Shown: positions 12,617 through 21,734, counted from the stretch's first letter. The stretch is DNA of 64,000 nucleotides from Sphingomonas sp. Leaf67 (GCF_001421965.1 NZ_LMLP01000022.1:205288-269287), one strand, 5' to 3'. Notes: generated by a model not told the origin, from the letters alone. Numbers and translations: made by a program.

Positions 12617-13429
12617 ATGACCACCGTTGTCCCCGACCCCGCCGCCGAACCCGATGCCGACGCCGGGGACGATCGCCGCTATCGTGCGCCCGCGCTCGAA
12701 AAGGGCCTCGACATCCTCGAACTGCTTGCCGGTTGTGCGACGCCGCTGACGCTGACGCAGATCGTGCAGCGGCTGGGGCGGTCGCATGGCGAATTGTTCC
12801 GGATGGTACAGGTGCTCGAATATCGCGGCTATCTGACGACCGAGACGGGGGGCGAGGGCTACAGCCTGAGCGACCGGCTATTCTCGCTCGGCATGAACCA
12901 GCCGCGCACCCGGTACCTGATCGAGGTCGCGTTGCCCGAAATGCGGCGGCTGGCGCAGGACACTGGCCAGTCGTGCCACGTCGCGGTCCATACCATGGGC
13001 GACATGGCGGTGGTCGCGCGGATGGAGTCGGCCGAACAGCTCGGTTTCTCGGTCCGCGTCGGCTATCGCCGGCCGCTGTTGCAGGCGGCGTCGGGGGTGG
13101 TGCTGTATGCGTTCCAGCCCGACGACGTTCGCGCCCGCTGGGAAAAGCTGCTCGACCCGCAACCCGATGCCGAGGCGCTGGCGGCGTTCCGCGCCCATGC
13201 CGACGAAGTCCGCCAGCGGGCGGTCGAACGCACCCCCAGCCGCTTCGTCAGTGGTGTGACCGACCTGTCGGCCCCGATCCTGCGCGGCGGCGCGGCGGCG
13301 GCGGCGTTGACCATGCCCTATCTGGCGAAGCTCGGCGAACCCGACGCGATCGATGCGGCGGCGGCAGCGGTGCAGGCCGCGGCGGCACGGATTTCCGCGC
13401 AACTGGTGGACGACGACCACCATCCTTGA
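12617..13429 (+). CDS. IclR-family transcriptional regulator
   Basis: The 270-residue product has an N-terminal winged HTH (ALEKGLDILELLAGCATPLT, LTQIVQRLGRSHGELFRMVQ, then a wing YRGYLTTE) and a C-terminal IclR effector domain (CHVAVHTMGDMAVVARMES, then GYRRPLLQAASGVVLYAF). The usual late motif is present in degenerate form (RFVSGVTDLSAPILRGG). The ATG at 12617 starts MTTVVPDP with an acidic disordered leader; in-frame ATGs at 12545 and 12563 are less likely because they would overlap the regulatory region. Divergent from the receptor gene. Confidence 0.88.
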   Translation: MTTVVPDPAAEPDADAGDDRRYRAPALEKGLDILELLAGCATPLTLTQIVQRLGRSHGELFRMVQVLEYRGYLTTETGGEGYSLSDRLFSLGMNQPRTRYLIEVALPEMRRLAQDTGQSCHVAVHTMGDMAVVARMESAEQLGFSVRVGYRRPLLQAASGVVLYAFQPDDVRARWEKLLDPQPDAEALAAFRAHADEVRQRAVERTPSRFVSGVTDLSAPILRGGAAAAALTMPYLAKLGEPDAIDAAAAAVQAAAARISAQLVDDDHHP

Positions 13430-13439
13430 CGACGGATGT

Positions 13440-13735
13440 CAGGTTCGGCCGTAGCGGGACCCGTGGTATGGATTCGCGGGCTGCACGTCCGGCGAGTTCT
13501 CCCCGCCTCCCTCTTTCTTCCTGCAAAGGCGGGGATGGGGACGCCCGTTCGAAGTGCACCATGTGAGATTGCAGGAATGCCTCGGCCGGCGTCCCATCGC
13601 GCCGCCGCCTTGTCGGTGGTGCACTTCTTTCGTGAACTCGGGGAATCCATACACTCTGTCGTCCCCTGCCTGCCAAGCCGTCGGCGGCAATGGATTCCCG
13701 CCTTCGTGGGAATGAGGAAAGCGGTGGTAGGATAA
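13440..13735. repeat. Nested REP-like inverted repeats
   Basis: The 358 bases between the IclR gene and cmk hold no convincing gene. An outer pair (TATGGATTCGCGGGCTG to the left, GAATCCATAC to the right) encloses an inner pair (GAAGTGCACCA and TGGTGCACTTC). A separate small unit, GGATTCCCGCCTTCGTGGGA, ends the block. It appears to be one palindromic element inside another. Confidence 0.65.
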
Positions 13736-13787
13736 GAGGATAGCATGGCGGGAGTGACCGAGGGTCGGACGGGTAAGTCGCTGTACC

Positions 13788-14411
13788 TTACCCCTTGCGC
13801 TGGCCCTCGACGATCGCGATCGCGCGTTGCACCGATGCCTCGATCGACAGGAAGCTGGTGTCGAGCGGGGCGGCATCGGCGGCCATTACCAGCGGTGCAG
13901 TGGAGCGCGACGAATCGCGTTCGTCGCGGGCGCGGATATCGGCGAGGACGCGGTCGTAGGTGACGGTCGATCCGGCCTTGGCGAGTTCGGCGTGACGGCG
14001 GCGGGCGCGGATCGCGGGGGTGGCTTTCACGAACAGCTTGGCATCGGCATCGGGGGCGATGACCGTGCCGATATCGCGGCCGTCGAGCACCGCGCCGCCG
14101 GGTTGTTGCGCGAATTTACGCTGGCGGCGGAGCAGCGAGGAGCGGACCAGCGGGTGGGCGGAGACGATCGAGGCGGTCTGGCCCGCCTCGTCGGTGCGCA
14201 GCCACGGATCGGCAAGCAACGTGTCGGGAAAGTCGCAGGCGGCGACGCAATCGGCTTCGCGCGTCGGGTCCTGCCCCTCGCGCAGCACCAGCGTCGCGAC
14301 CGCGCGGTACAGCAGCCCGGTGTCGAGATGCGGCAGGCCGAAATGCTTCGCCAGCGCCCGCGCGATGGTGCCCTTGCCCGATGCCGCCGGGCCGTCGACG
14401 GCGACGATCAC
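13788..14411 (-). CDS. cmk: Cytidylate kinase
   Basis: Phosphorylates CMP and dCMP to the diphosphates. The P-loop is [17 protein letters not shown] at about residues 4-20, followed by [12 protein letters not shown] and the NMP-binding/lid residues [20 protein letters not shown] and [14 protein letters not shown]. It has 207 residues, typical for the short family. The GTG start at 14411 overlaps the aroA TGA (GTGA), giving an aroA-cmk operon. Confidence 0.95.
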   Translation of the reverse strand: MIVAVDGPAASGKGTIARALAKHFGLPHLDTGLLYRAVATLVLREGQDPTREADCVAACDFPDTLLADPWLRTDEAGQTASIVSAHPLVRSSLLRRQRKFAQQPGGAVLDGRDIGTVIAPDADAKLFVKATPAIRARRRHAELAKAGSTVTYDRVLADIRARDERDSSRSTAPLVMAADAAPLDTSFLSIEASVQRAIAIVEGQRKG

Positions 14412-15739
14412 AGCGACGCGCCGAGGCCACGCAGCAGCGTGGTGAAGGTGGGGAAGCTGGTGGCGACCGGGGCCATGTCGTCGATCGTAACCGGGGCCGT
14501 GCTGACCAGGCCGGCCACGACGAAACTCATCGCGATGCGGTGATCGAGCTTCGCGGCGATGGTGCCGCCGCCGGGCAGCGGATCGCCGCCGGTGCCGTCG
14601 ATGATCAGGCCGTCTTCGGTCTCCTCAACCCGCGCGCCGATCGCGCGCAGCCCTTCGGCCATGGTGGTGATGCGGTCGCTTTCCTTGACGCGCAGTTCTT
14701 CGAGACCGCGTGCCGTCGTGCGGCCCCTGGCCAGCGCGGCGGCGACGAACAGGATCGGGAATTCGTCGATCATCGACGGGGCGACCGCCGGATCGACCTC
14801 GATTCCGGTCAGCGTCGAGGCACGGACGACCAGATCGGCGACCGGCTCGCCGCCGACATCGCGGGGGTTTTCGAAGGTGATGTCGCCGCCCATCGCGCGC
14901 AGCACGTCGAACAGCGCGGCGCGGGTCGGGTTGAGGCCGACATTGGTGATCGTGACATGGCTGCCCGGCACCAGCAGCGCGGCGACGACCGGGAAGGCGG
15001 CGGAGGACGGATCGCCGGGAACGGTGATCGTCTGCGGCTTCAGTTCCGCCTCGCCGTGCAATTCGATGACGCGGCCGGCGGGGGTTGCCTCGACGGTCAG
15101 CTTCGCGCCGAAGCCGGTCAGCATCCGTTCGCTATGGTCGCGGGTGGGCACGGGTTCGACGATGCGGGTGATGCCCGGCGTGTTGAGGCCGGCGAGCAGG
15201 ATCGCCGACTTCACCTGTGCCGAGGCGACCGGCAACGTATAGTCGATCGGCACTGCGGGCACGATCCCGCGCAGCATGAGTGGCAGGCGACCGCCGGGGC
15301 TGGCGGTGATCTCCGCGCCCATTTGGCTTAGCGGTTCGATGACGCGGCCCATCGGCCGCTTGCTGAGCGAGGCGTCGCCGGTGAAGGTCGCGGTGATCGC
15401 ATGGCTCGACACCAGCCCCATCAGCAGCCGGGTCGAGGTGCCCGAATTGCCCATGTCGAGCGCGGTGGCGGGTTGCAGCAGCCCGCCCACCCCGACACCG
15501 TCGATCGTCCAGATCCCGTCGTCGCCCCGCATGATCGTCGCGCCCATCGCGCGCATCGCGGCGGCGGTGGACAGGACGTCCTCCCCCTCCAGCAGGCCGG
15601 TTACGCGGCTGGTGCCGACCGCGAGCGCGGACAGCATCAGCGAACGGTGGCTGATCGACTTGTCGCCGGGAACCGGGGCGGTGCCGGTCAGCGGACCGCT
15701 GGCGGCGACGGACAGGGGCGTGGGGGCGGCGTGGTGCAT
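14408..15739 (-). CDS. aroA: 3-phosphoshikimate 1-carboxyvinyltransferase (EPSP synthase)
   Basis: Transfers enolpyruvyl from PEP to shikimate-3-phosphate in aromatic amino-acid synthesis. Key motifs: [13 protein letters not shown] (residues 24-36), [31 protein letters not shown], and the C-terminal LRVKESDRI. The KRPMGR-containing stretch and LLMG block resemble class II enzymes. The ATG at 15739 begins [11 protein letters not shown]; upstream in-frame sequence has no coding character. 443 residues. Confidence 0.95.
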   Translation of the reverse strand: MHHAAPTPLSVAASGPLTGTAPVPGDKSISHRSLMLSALAVGTSRVTGLLEGEDVLSTAAAMRAMGATIMRGDDGIWTIDGVGVGGLLQPATALDMGNSGTSTRLLMGLVSSHAITATFTGDASLSKRPMGRVIEPLSQMGAEITASPGGRLPLMLRGIVPAVPIDYTLPVASAQVKSAILLAGLNTPGITRIVEPVPTRDHSERMLTGFGAKLTVEATPAGRVIELHGEAELKPQTITVPGDPSSAAFPVVAALLVPGSHVTITNVGLNPTRAALFDVLRAMGGDITFENPRDVGGEPVADLVVRASTLTGIEVDPAVAPSMIDEFPILFVAAALARGRTTARGLEELRVKESDRITTMAEGLRAIGARVEETEDGLIIDGTGGDPLPGGGTIAAKLDHRIAMSFVVAGLVSTAPVTIDDMAPVATSFPTFTTLLRGLGASL

Positions 15740-15837
15740 GACCGGCGGCTTTGACAGCGCGTGCCCGCTATGGCAAGGCGCGCCCCATCCCGGGGGTCTG
15801 CCCCGTTTTTCCACGACACCGAAAGGTTTGGCTACAC

Positions 15838-16155
15838 ATGGTGAAGCCGGAATGGGGTACGAAGCGTACCTGTCCGAAATGCGCGACGCGCTTCTACGAT
15901 CTCGGCAATGACGAGCCGGTCACGTGCATCAATTGCGGCGTGCACTGGAATCCCGAACCGATCCTGAAATCGAAGCAGCCGCTGCCGTTCGAACAGGTGA
16001 AGGTCGAGAAGGAAGGCGCGAAGGACGCCGATCTGGGCGACGATCTGGACATCGAGGGCGACGACGAGCCGTCGGCCGACGACGATGTCGATCTGGGTGG
16101 TGACGACGACCTGGGCGTCGACACGACCGACGAGGACAGCGACGCCGAGCGTTGA
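15838..16155 (+). CDS. FYDLN-type zinc-ribbon acidic protein (TIGR02300-like)
   Basis: A 105-residue protein with an N-terminal zinc ribbon: Cys at 12, 15, 30 and 33 ([13 protein letters not shown], then TCINCGVHW), followed by a lysine-rich linker and a strongly acidic, disordered tail ([14 protein letters not shown] and beyond). This is the architecture of the alphaproteobacterial FYDLN acid-domain family, of unknown function. The ATG at 15838 is followed directly by VKPEWGTKR, the conserved start. It is divergent from aroA. Confidence 0.9.
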   Translation: MVKPEWGTKRTCPKCATRFYDLGNDEPVTCINCGVHWNPEPILKSKQPLPFEQVKVEKEGAKDADLGDDLDIEGDDEPSADDDVDLGGDDDLGVDTTDEDSDAER

Positions 16156-16273
16156 TGTTTTTGGCAGGCGGGCGATAAAAGCCGCTTGCCAAACCCGCGC
16201 CCTCCGCATAGAGGGCGCTCCTCCCCGCAAGGGGACGAAGCCGCCGACCAGCAGCGGCTTTGGAAAAATGGAC

Positions 16274-16349
16274 GGGGCCGTAGCTCAGCTGGGAGAGCGC
16301 TGCAATGGCATTGCAGAGGTCAGGGGTTCGATCCCCCTCGGCTCCACCA
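16274..16349 (+). tRNA. tRNA-Ala (anticodon GGC)
   Basis: Full cloverleaf: acceptor GGGGCCG pairs with CGGCTCC, D-arm TAGCTCAGCTGGGAGAG, anticodon stem CTGCA/TGCAG with loop ATGGCAT (anticodon GGC, reads GCC), variable AGGTC, T-arm GGGGTTCGATCCCC. The 3' CCA is encoded. A terminator follows within a dozen bases. Confidence 0.97.
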
Positions 16350-16360
16350 TTTCCAAAAGA

Positions 16361-16384
16361 CCCCGCGGCGACGCGGGGTTTTTT
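16361..16384 (+). terminator. Rho-independent terminator of tRNA-Ala
   Basis: Stem CCCCGC / GCGGGG with six-base loop GGCGAC, followed by TTTTTT. It begins 12 bases after the tRNA CCA end. Confidence 0.9.
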
Positions 16385-16640
16385 GTTGCCTGCGCCCGGT
16401 GATCCGAACACGATATGCGGTGTACCGCCAACGCAGCTGCACATAGGTGGCAAAACGGTCGAGAAGCCCGCGCGATTAAACCAGTATAGCGAACGGAACA
16501 GCAACAGCCGCTAGCGCAAATCCCCTATGATTGGGGTCCAAGCGCTGCCATATCGTTCGCGACTGTTCGCATTTTCCGGGTTACGCGCCGCCGACCGCGT
16601 GCTGATCGACGCATTGCTCGATCAGCGTCAGCGCAGCATC

Positions 16641-16685
16641 GCACCGCACCGCACCGCACCGCACCGCACCGCACCGCACCGCACC
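16641..16685. repeat. Pentanucleotide tandem repeat, nine GCACC units
   Basis: Nine perfect GCACC units, flanked by near-units (GCATC before, GCGCC after). The 5-base period makes copy changes frame-shifting. ORFs cross it on both strands (plus from 16527, minus from 16878), but neither has convincing coding character. The rest of 16385-16842 shows no recognisable gene. Confidence 0.9.
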
Positions 16686-16842
16686 GCGCCGCGACATCGT
16701 GTCGGAAGGCGCGGTGTCGCGATTCGTGCATCTCGACCGGACGGTGGCGGTGGCGGAGTAGCCCGTGTCGTGCGTCCCGCTTCCGGACGGGCGGGGCACG
16801 ATCGGCGTTGGGCGAAATCGTGATTAATTCGTTAAGGCGGTC

Positions 16843-17001
16843 ATGATGAAACCGCAGCCGATCACTCCGCGCCGCCACCCGTTCCGTGCCAGCCTGCCCA
16901 AGCTGGCGAGCGTGCCGCTGTCGAACGAGGACAGCGACCTGAAGCTGTTCGCGGTCAGCTTCACCGCGTTCTTCATCTGCTTCTATACGTTCCTGCTGTA
17001 G
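16843..17001 (+). CDS. Small single-pass membrane protein
   Basis: A 52-residue ORF with a ribosome-site-like TAAGGCGG just before ATGATG. It has a basic, proline-containing N-terminal half (KPQPITPRRHPFRASLPKLA) and one hydrophobic C-terminal helix (LFAVSFTAFFICFYTFLL). The composition is a coherent membrane-anchor pattern and third positions are GC-biased. Function unknown; no family name recalled. Confidence 0.6.
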   Translation: MMKPQPITPRRHPFRASLPKLASVPLSNEDSDLKLFAVSFTAFFICFYTFLL

Positions 17002-17026
17002 GACACGGCGCCGGCCTTCGTCGCGT

Positions 17027-18331
17027 TCAGGCCGGACAGCCGTCTTTGCACGCCTTGTTCAGCCGTGCGGCGAGCCATGCCGAGATCAGACACATGCCAG
17101 CGACGATCAGCAGCATGTCGGTCGGACCCAGCCCGGCCTTGGTCAGCAGGATCACGCTGATCGCGCCGACGGTCATCGACGCGCAGTTGACGACATTGTT
17201 CGCCGCCACCGTCCGCGCGGTCTGATCCTTGGTCACGGTGGTGGTCAGGAACGCATAGAGCGGTACCACGAACATCCCGCCGAAGATCGCGATGAGCGCC
17301 AGCGTGCCGAGCAGCAACAGCGACTGCGGATGGGTCACGAAGTCGACGACACCGTAGAGGGTGTCGCCCGGCGCCGGCACCCAGTTGCGCGCCTCGAAAG
17401 CGAAGGCCAGCACGAACACCGCCATCGCGACCACCGATGCGGGCGAATAGCGCGCGGAAATGCGGCCCTTCAGCAGCGCGTTGATGATGACCGATCCGAT
17501 CGCGACCCCGACTGAGAAAATGGCGATGGTCAGCGACGCGACCTGCTGGTCGGCGGTCAGGACGTTCTTCACCAGCACCGGGAAGATCACGATCAGCACC
17601 GACCCGATCGTCCAGAAAAAGCTGATCGACAGGATGGCGAGGAACAGGCGACGGATATGCATCGTCGCGGCGATCAGATGCCACGACGAGGTCAGCGGAT
17701 TGAAATTGATCGTGAGTTCGGGGCCGCTGCGCGGGGCCGGCGGCACGAAGCGCGCGGTGAACCAGCCGATCAGCGACACGACCACCACCAGCCCGGCGGC
17801 CCATTCGACGCTGATCCAGCCGGCGACGATCGTCCCGGTCAGCACCGACAGATAGGTCGCCGCCTCGATCAGGCCGGTGCCGCCCAGCACCTGATCGTCG
17901 TCGAGATGCTGGGGCAGGATCGCGTATTTGATCGGCCCGAAGAACGTCGAATGGACGCCGAGCATCACGACCGCGCTGAGCATCATCACCACGCCGGTCG
18001 TCACATAGCCGGTCCGCGCGATCAGCATTCCCGCCGCGCCATACAGCATGATGCCGATTTCGGCCGTCTTGACGATGCGGATGATCCGCGCCTTGTCATG
18101 CGTATCGGCGAGCTGGCCCGACAGGGCGGAGAGCAGAACGAACGGCAGGATGGCGAGGCCGGTGGCCAGCGCGTTGAAATTCTGTTCGCTCGCCGGGTCG
18201 CGGAACAGTTGGTAGGTCGCGAACAACACCATCGCATGTTTGAACAGGTTGTCGTTGAACGCCCCCAGGAACTGGGTGACGAACAGCGGCAGGAAACGGC
18301 GCTGCTTCAGCAACCCCAGCGCATTCATCAT
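17027..18331 (-). CDS. MFS transporter, LplT-like lysophospholipid transporter
   Basis: Inner-membrane transporter of 434 residues with about 12 hydrophobic segments. The opening RRFLPLFVTQFLGAFNDNLF is characteristic of the LplT group, which moves lysophospholipids across the inner membrane for re-acylation. Unlike the large fused Aas/LplT proteins, there is no acyltransferase domain. It is divergent from pgsA, a phospholipid synthesis gene, which fits a lipid role. Substrate is inferred from family resemblance. Confidence 0.8.
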   Translation of the reverse strand: MMNALGLLKQRRFLPLFVTQFLGAFNDNLFKHAMVLFATYQLFRDPASEQNFNALATGLAILPFVLLSALSGQLADTHDKARIIRIVKTAEIGIMLYGAAGMLIARTGYVTTGVVMMLSAVVMLGVHSTFFGPIKYAILPQHLDDDQVLGGTGLIEAATYLSVLTGTIVAGWISVEWAAGLVVVVSLIGWFTARFVPPAPRSGPELTINFNPLTSSWHLIAATMHIRRLFLAILSISFFWTIGSVLIVIFPVLVKNVLTADQQVASLTIAIFSVGVAIGSVIINALLKGRISARYSPASVVAMAVFVLAFAFEARNWVPAPGDTLYGVVDFVTHPQSLLLLGTLALIAIFGGMFVVPLYAFLTTTVTKDQTARTVAANNVVNCASMTVGAISVILLTKAGLGPTDMLLIVAGMCLISAWLAARLNKACKDGCPA

Positions 18332-18454
18332 TCGAAAAACGACCTAGTCAGTGTCCCCGCAGGGTGTGGCGGCGGTGTAGCCGAGCCGAGCCGCCCGCTT
18401 CAATCGCCGATTGCCGCTTTCGCGCGAGGGTGCCGGGATGCTAGACGACCCGTC

Positions 18455-19021
18455 GTGTTGACGCTTCCCAATATCCTGACGCTGTCGCGTATCCTGGCGG
18501 TGCCGCTGCTGGTCGCGTTCCTGTGGTGGCCGGTGTGGGAGGCGGGATATGCCATCGCCTTCGCCCTTTATTCGCTGATGGGAATTACCGATTATTTCGA
18601 CGGTTACCTTGCGCGGGCGCAGGGCACCGTGTCGAAGCTGGGTGTGTTCCTCGACCCCATCGCCGACAAGATCATGGTCGCGGCGGTCATCCTGATGCTG
18701 GTCGGCACGCGGCATGACGTGGCGATCATCACCGGCATCCACCTGATCGCCGCGCTCGTCATCCTGCTGCGCGAGATCGCGGTGTCAGGCCTGCGCGAGT
18801 TCCTTGCCGGCATTCAGGTATCGTTGCCGGTGTCGAAGCTGGCCAAGTGGAAGACGACGTTGCAACTGGTCGCGTTCGGCGCGCTGATCCTCGCCGGGGC
18901 GGTGCCTGCCTATGCGTTCGTCCATGTCACCGGGCTGGTATGTCTGTGGGGCGCGGCGGTGCTGACCGCCATCACCGGCTGGGACTATCTGCGCGTCGGT
19001 CTGAAGCACATGGACAGCTGA
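18455..19021 (+). CDS. pgsA: CDP-diacylglycerol-glycerol-3-phosphate 3-phosphatidyltransferase
   Basis: Makes phosphatidylglycerol phosphate in the inner membrane. The CDP-alcohol phosphotransferase motif D-x2-DG-x2-AR-x8-G-x3-D-x3-D is readable at DYFDGYLARAQGTVSKLG then VFLDPIADK, about residues 39-65. There are several hydrophobic helices and 188 residues. The GTG at 18455 gives MLTLPNILTLSRIL, the conserved N-terminus; no better start exists upstream because an overlapping ATG at 18438 ends after seven codons. The TGA overlaps the moaD ATG. Confidence 0.92.
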   Translation: MLTLPNILTLSRILAVPLLVAFLWWPVWEAGYAIAFALYSLMGITDYFDGYLARAQGTVSKLGVFLDPIADKIMVAAVILMLVGTRHDVAIITGIHLIAALVILLREIAVSGLREFLAGIQVSLPVSKLAKWKTTLQLVAFGALILAGAVPAYAFVHVTGLVCLWGAAVLTAITGWDYLRVGLKHMDS

Positions 19022-19278
19022 TGCCGATCGACATCCTCTATTTCGCATGGGTGCGCGAGGCGATCGGGCAGGGCGGCGAACGGGTCGACCCGCCCGCCGA
19101 CGTGACCACCGTCGCCGGACTGATCGACTGGCTGGCGGCGCGCGGCGGCGGCTATGCGGTCGCGTTCGAGAATCGCGACCGGCTGCGCGCGGCGGTCGAT
19201 CAGGCGTTCGTGCCGCTCGACACCCCGATCGCGGGCGCGCGCGAAGTGGCGATCTTTCCCCCGGTAACCGGCGGATGA
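19021..19278 (+). CDS. moaD: Molybdopterin synthase sulfur carrier subunit
   Basis: Small ubiquitin-like sulfur carrier of molybdopterin synthase, 85 residues, ending PPVTGG; the terminal Gly-Gly is the thiocarboxylated site. The start MPIDILYFAWVREAIG matches the family. It overlaps pgsA by one base (TGATG) and moaE by four (ATGA). Confidence 0.94.
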   Translation: MPIDILYFAWVREAIGQGGERVDPPADVTTVAGLIDWLAARGGGYAVAFENRDRLRAAVDQAFVPLDTPIAGAREVAIFPPVTGG

Positions 19279-19721
19279 TCCGCGTCGTCGTACAGGACGC
19301 GCCGATCGATCTGGCGGCGGAATTCGTCGCTGCCGAGGCGGAAGATGCCGGGGCGGTGGCGACCTTCACCGGGCTAGTGCGCGGCGATGACGGTGTGACC
19401 GAACTGGCGCTCGAACATTATCCGGGGGCCACCGAGCGCGCGCTGGAGGCGCTGTGCGAACAGGCCGTGGCGCGCTGGGATCTGGCAAGGGCGGTGGTGG
19501 TTCACCGCGTCGGGCCGATGGTACCCGGCGACCGGGTGGTGTTCGTCGCCACGACCGCGCGGCATCGCGGCGCGGCACTGGAGGCGTGTGCGTTCCTGAT
19601 CGACCGGTTGAAGACCGGTGCGCCGTTCTGGAAGCGTGAGCGCCGTGGTGGTGATGCACGCTGGGTCGAGGCGCGGTCGAGTGACGATGCTGCAGCGGCG
19701 CGGTGGGGGCCCGAAGCGTAG
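19275..19721 (+). CDS. moaE: Molybdopterin synthase catalytic subunit
   Basis: Large subunit of molybdopterin synthase, converting cyclic pyranopterin monophosphate to molybdopterin with MoaD. Motifs: GAVATFTGLVRGDDG, LEHYPGATERALE, VHRVGPMVPGDRVVFVATTA and FLIDRLKTGAPFWKRE with the conserved Lys and Arg residues. It has 148 residues and overlaps moaD by four bases, so the two subunits are coupled. Confidence 0.95.
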   Translation: MIRVVVQDAPIDLAAEFVAAEAEDAGAVATFTGLVRGDDGVTELALEHYPGATERALEALCEQAVARWDLARAVVVHRVGPMVPGDRVVFVATTARHRGAALEACAFLIDRLKTGAPFWKRERRGGDARWVEARSSDDAAAARWGPEA

Positions 19722-19727
19722 TATCGG

Positions 19728-19975
19728 AGCCTGTCCTTCGATCCGCTATTTCGATTTCGCTCGACGGCTGCGCAGAACGAATGGCCGAGAACTCAATCTG
19801 AAGCCGGCCTTACCCGCTGGGTTCGAGTAGCGATCGAGCGAAGTCGAGAGCGCGTATCGAGAACGGGGTTCCGCCAGGGTAACCTGTGAAGGGTTCGCCT
19901 GGAGCGGGGCGTTCTCGACGGACGCTTCTCGACAGGCTCGAAACTGCTAGAACCGAACGGAATTTTTTAGGGCGT
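19728..19975. repeat. Degenerate dispersed-repeat region
   Basis: Non-coding stretch after moaE with fragments of a repeat built on TCGAGCGAAGTCGAGAG, CTTCGATCCGC and CTTCTCGACAGGCTCGAAAC. The same kind of sequence (GTCGAGCTTGTCGAT, CTTCGACTGCGCTCAG) appears at 44339-44412. No gene is visible. Confidence 0.5.
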
Positions 19976-19990
19976 AGGGCCATGCCAACG

Positions 19991-20020
19991 AAAAGCCGGG
20001 CGGGATCGCTCCCGCCCGGC
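19991..20020 (-). terminator. Rho-independent terminator of the fasciclin gene
   Basis: Perfect 10-base-pair stem, GCCGGGCGGG / CCCGCCCGGC, with a six-base loop, followed on the minus strand by TTTT. It begins about 25 bases after the fasciclin stop. Confidence 0.8.
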
Positions 20021-20044
20021 TTCGTCGTTCGATCTGAACCCGGA

Positions 20045-20719
20045 TCAGCCGAGCTTCGGGGCCAGCACGCCGTTCACGACATGGACGATGCCGTTCGACT
20101 GCTGCACGTCATATTGCGTGACATAGCTCTTGCCGCCGCCGACATCGGTCAGCACCAGCGCGCCGTTTTCCAGCGTCGCCTTGATCGGCTGCCCTTCGAC
20201 GGTGGTCAGTGTGGCCGTGCCGCCGCCGGCCTCGATCTGTGACTTGAGCGCGGCTGCGTCGAGCTTGCCCGCCACGACGTGATAGGTCAGCACCTTGGTG
20301 AGCGATGCCTTTTGCTCAGGCTTCAGCAGCGTATCGAGCGTGCCGGGGGCGAGGCGCCCGAATGCTTCGTTGGTGGGGGCGAAGACGGTGAACGGACCCG
20401 GACCCGACAGCGTAGCGGTCAGGTCGGCGGCCTGCACTCCCTTGACCAGCGTCGACAGATTGCTCGCCTTCGATGCGTTGGCGACGATCGTCGCGGTTGG
20501 CAGCATCGGTGCGCCGCCTACCATCACCGGTGCGGTGGCGTTGGTGTTGACCTGTACGCCGGTCTGGACGGTGCCGACGGGGGTGGTCACGGTCGCGGTC
20601 GTACCGGTCTGTGCACCGGTCGTCGTCGTCGGGGCAGGCTGTGCCGGGGCGGTCTGGGCATGGGCTGCGCCGGCCAGCGACAGGGTGAGGGCGGCGGCGG
20701 AAATCGTAGCGCGAAACAT
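20045..20719 (-). CDS. Secreted fasciclin-domain (FAS1) protein
   Basis: Exported protein of 224 residues: signal peptide (ends AHAQT), a Thr/Pro/Ala-rich linker to about residue 65, then one FAS1 domain with both conserved boxes (GPFTVFAPTNEAFGRL and the H2 region KVLTYHVVAGKLDA), ending in IVHVVNGVLAPK. FAS1 domains are adhesion-type modules; a periplasmic or surface location is likely. The ATG at 20719 has GGAG nine bases upstream. It is followed on its strand by a strong terminator and appears monocistronic. Confidence 0.9.
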   Translation of the reverse strand: MFRATISAAALTLSLAGAAHAQTAPAQPAPTTTTGAQTGTTATVTTPVGTVQTGVQVNTNATAPVMVGGAPMLPTATIVANASKASNLSTLVKGVQAADLTATLSGPGPFTVFAPTNEAFGRLAPGTLDTLLKPEQKASLTKVLTYHVVAGKLDAAALKSQIEAGGGTATLTTVEGQPIKATLENGALVLTDVGGGKSYVTQYDVQQSNGIVHVVNGVLAPKLG

Positions 20720-20823
20720 CGGTTTTCTCCGGTGGTTGCGGTAAATTGATGCGCGGTGCGTCGCGCACCAACCCCGGAAATACGGTTCAACCGCAAAAAC
20801 GGTTCCCGCCGGACGGAGCTGGA

Positions 20824-21723
20824 TCAGCCCCGCTCGGCGGTCAGCACGTCGGCCAGCAGGCGGAAATCGCGTTCGCGCGGCGAGGCGCGCCGCCAGACCA
20901 GCGCAATGCGACGCTGGGCGTTTTTCGACTCGATCGGTCGAGCGGTGACCCCGGTATGTTCGAGGATGCCGGCGTCGATCGCCATCTGCGGCAACATGGT
21001 CGTGCCGAGGCCATTGTCGATCATCTGGACGATCGTGTGCAGCGACGTGCCCATCATCATCGCCTGCCCACGCACTTCGGGTTGTTCGCAGGCGCGCAGG
21101 GCATGGTCCTTCAGGCAATGCCCGTCCTCGAGCAGCAGCAGTCGTTCGGGATCGATGTCGTCGGCGACCAGCGGCGCGGTGTCGCCGCTGTCGTTGCCGG
21201 GCACGGCAAGCAGCAGCCGATCCTCGAACAGCGGCGCGACCTCGACCTCGCCACAACCATAAGGGAGTGCCAGCAGCACGCAGTCGGTGCGGCCGTGGTG
21301 CAGCCCCTCGCACGCCGCCGCGCTCGGTTCCTCGCGCAGGAACAGCTTCAGGTCGGGATAGTCGCGGCGCAGGCGGGGGAGCAGGCGCGGCAACAGGAAC
21401 GGGGCGATGGTCGGGATGACGCTCATCCGCATTTCCCCCGACAGCGGGCGGCCGGCGGCGCGCGCCATGTCGGTCAGTTCCTCCGCTTCGCGCAGCACCT
21501 TGCGCGCCTTCAGGACGATGCTCTCGCCCAGCGGGGTAAACCGAACGACCCGGCGAGTGCGCTCGACCAGCACCACGCCGATCAGCGTTTCGAGTTCGCG
21601 GATGCCGGCGGACAACGTCGACTGGGTCACGAACGATGCCTCGGCGGCGCGGCCGAAATGGCCGGCGTCGTGCAGCGCGACCAGATACTGAAGTTGCTTG
21701 AGCGTGGGCAAGTACACCGACAT
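20824..21723 (-). CDS. oxyR: Hydrogen peroxide-sensing LysR regulator OxyR
   Basis: LysR-type regulator of 299 residues. The N-terminal HTH is YLVALHDAGHFGRAAEASFV then TQSTLSAGIRELE. The effector domain carries the redox cysteines in the OxyR motif GHCLKDHALRAC (about residues 203 and 212), which identifies it as OxyR and not a generic LysR protein. It is divergent from ahpC-ahpD. The ATG at 21723 is chosen; a GTG at 21732 is also in frame. A site with OxyR spacing lies in the shared promoter region. Confidence 0.94.
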   Translation of the reverse strand: MSVYLPTLKQLQYLVALHDAGHFGRAAEASFVTQSTLSAGIRELETLIGVVLVERTRRVVRFTPLGESIVLKARKVLREAEELTDMARAAGRPLSGEMRMSVIPTIAPFLLPRLLPRLRRDYPDLKLFLREEPSAAACEGLHHGRTDCVLLALPYGCGEVEVAPLFEDRLLLAVPGNDSGDTAPLVADDIDPERLLLLEDGHCLKDHALRACEQPEVRGQAMMMGTSLHTIVQMIDNGLGTTMLPQMAIDAGILEHTGVTARPIESKNAQRRIALVWRRASPRERDFRLLADVLTAERG

Positions 21724-21734
21724 GCGGCCCACTT

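Noticed and set aside
16527..16823. 98-codon ORF crossing the pentanucleotide repeat
   Set aside because: Much of the product is the repeat read in frame plus Arg-rich sequence; no ribosome site or domain is seen. The minus-strand ORF 16525-16878 is equally unconvincing.
18438..18461. Seven-codon ORF overlapping the pgsA start, possible leader peptide
   Set aside because: It has an ATG and overlaps the GTG start, but no regulatory structure or codon pattern suggests attenuation; short ORFs of this size are expected by chance.
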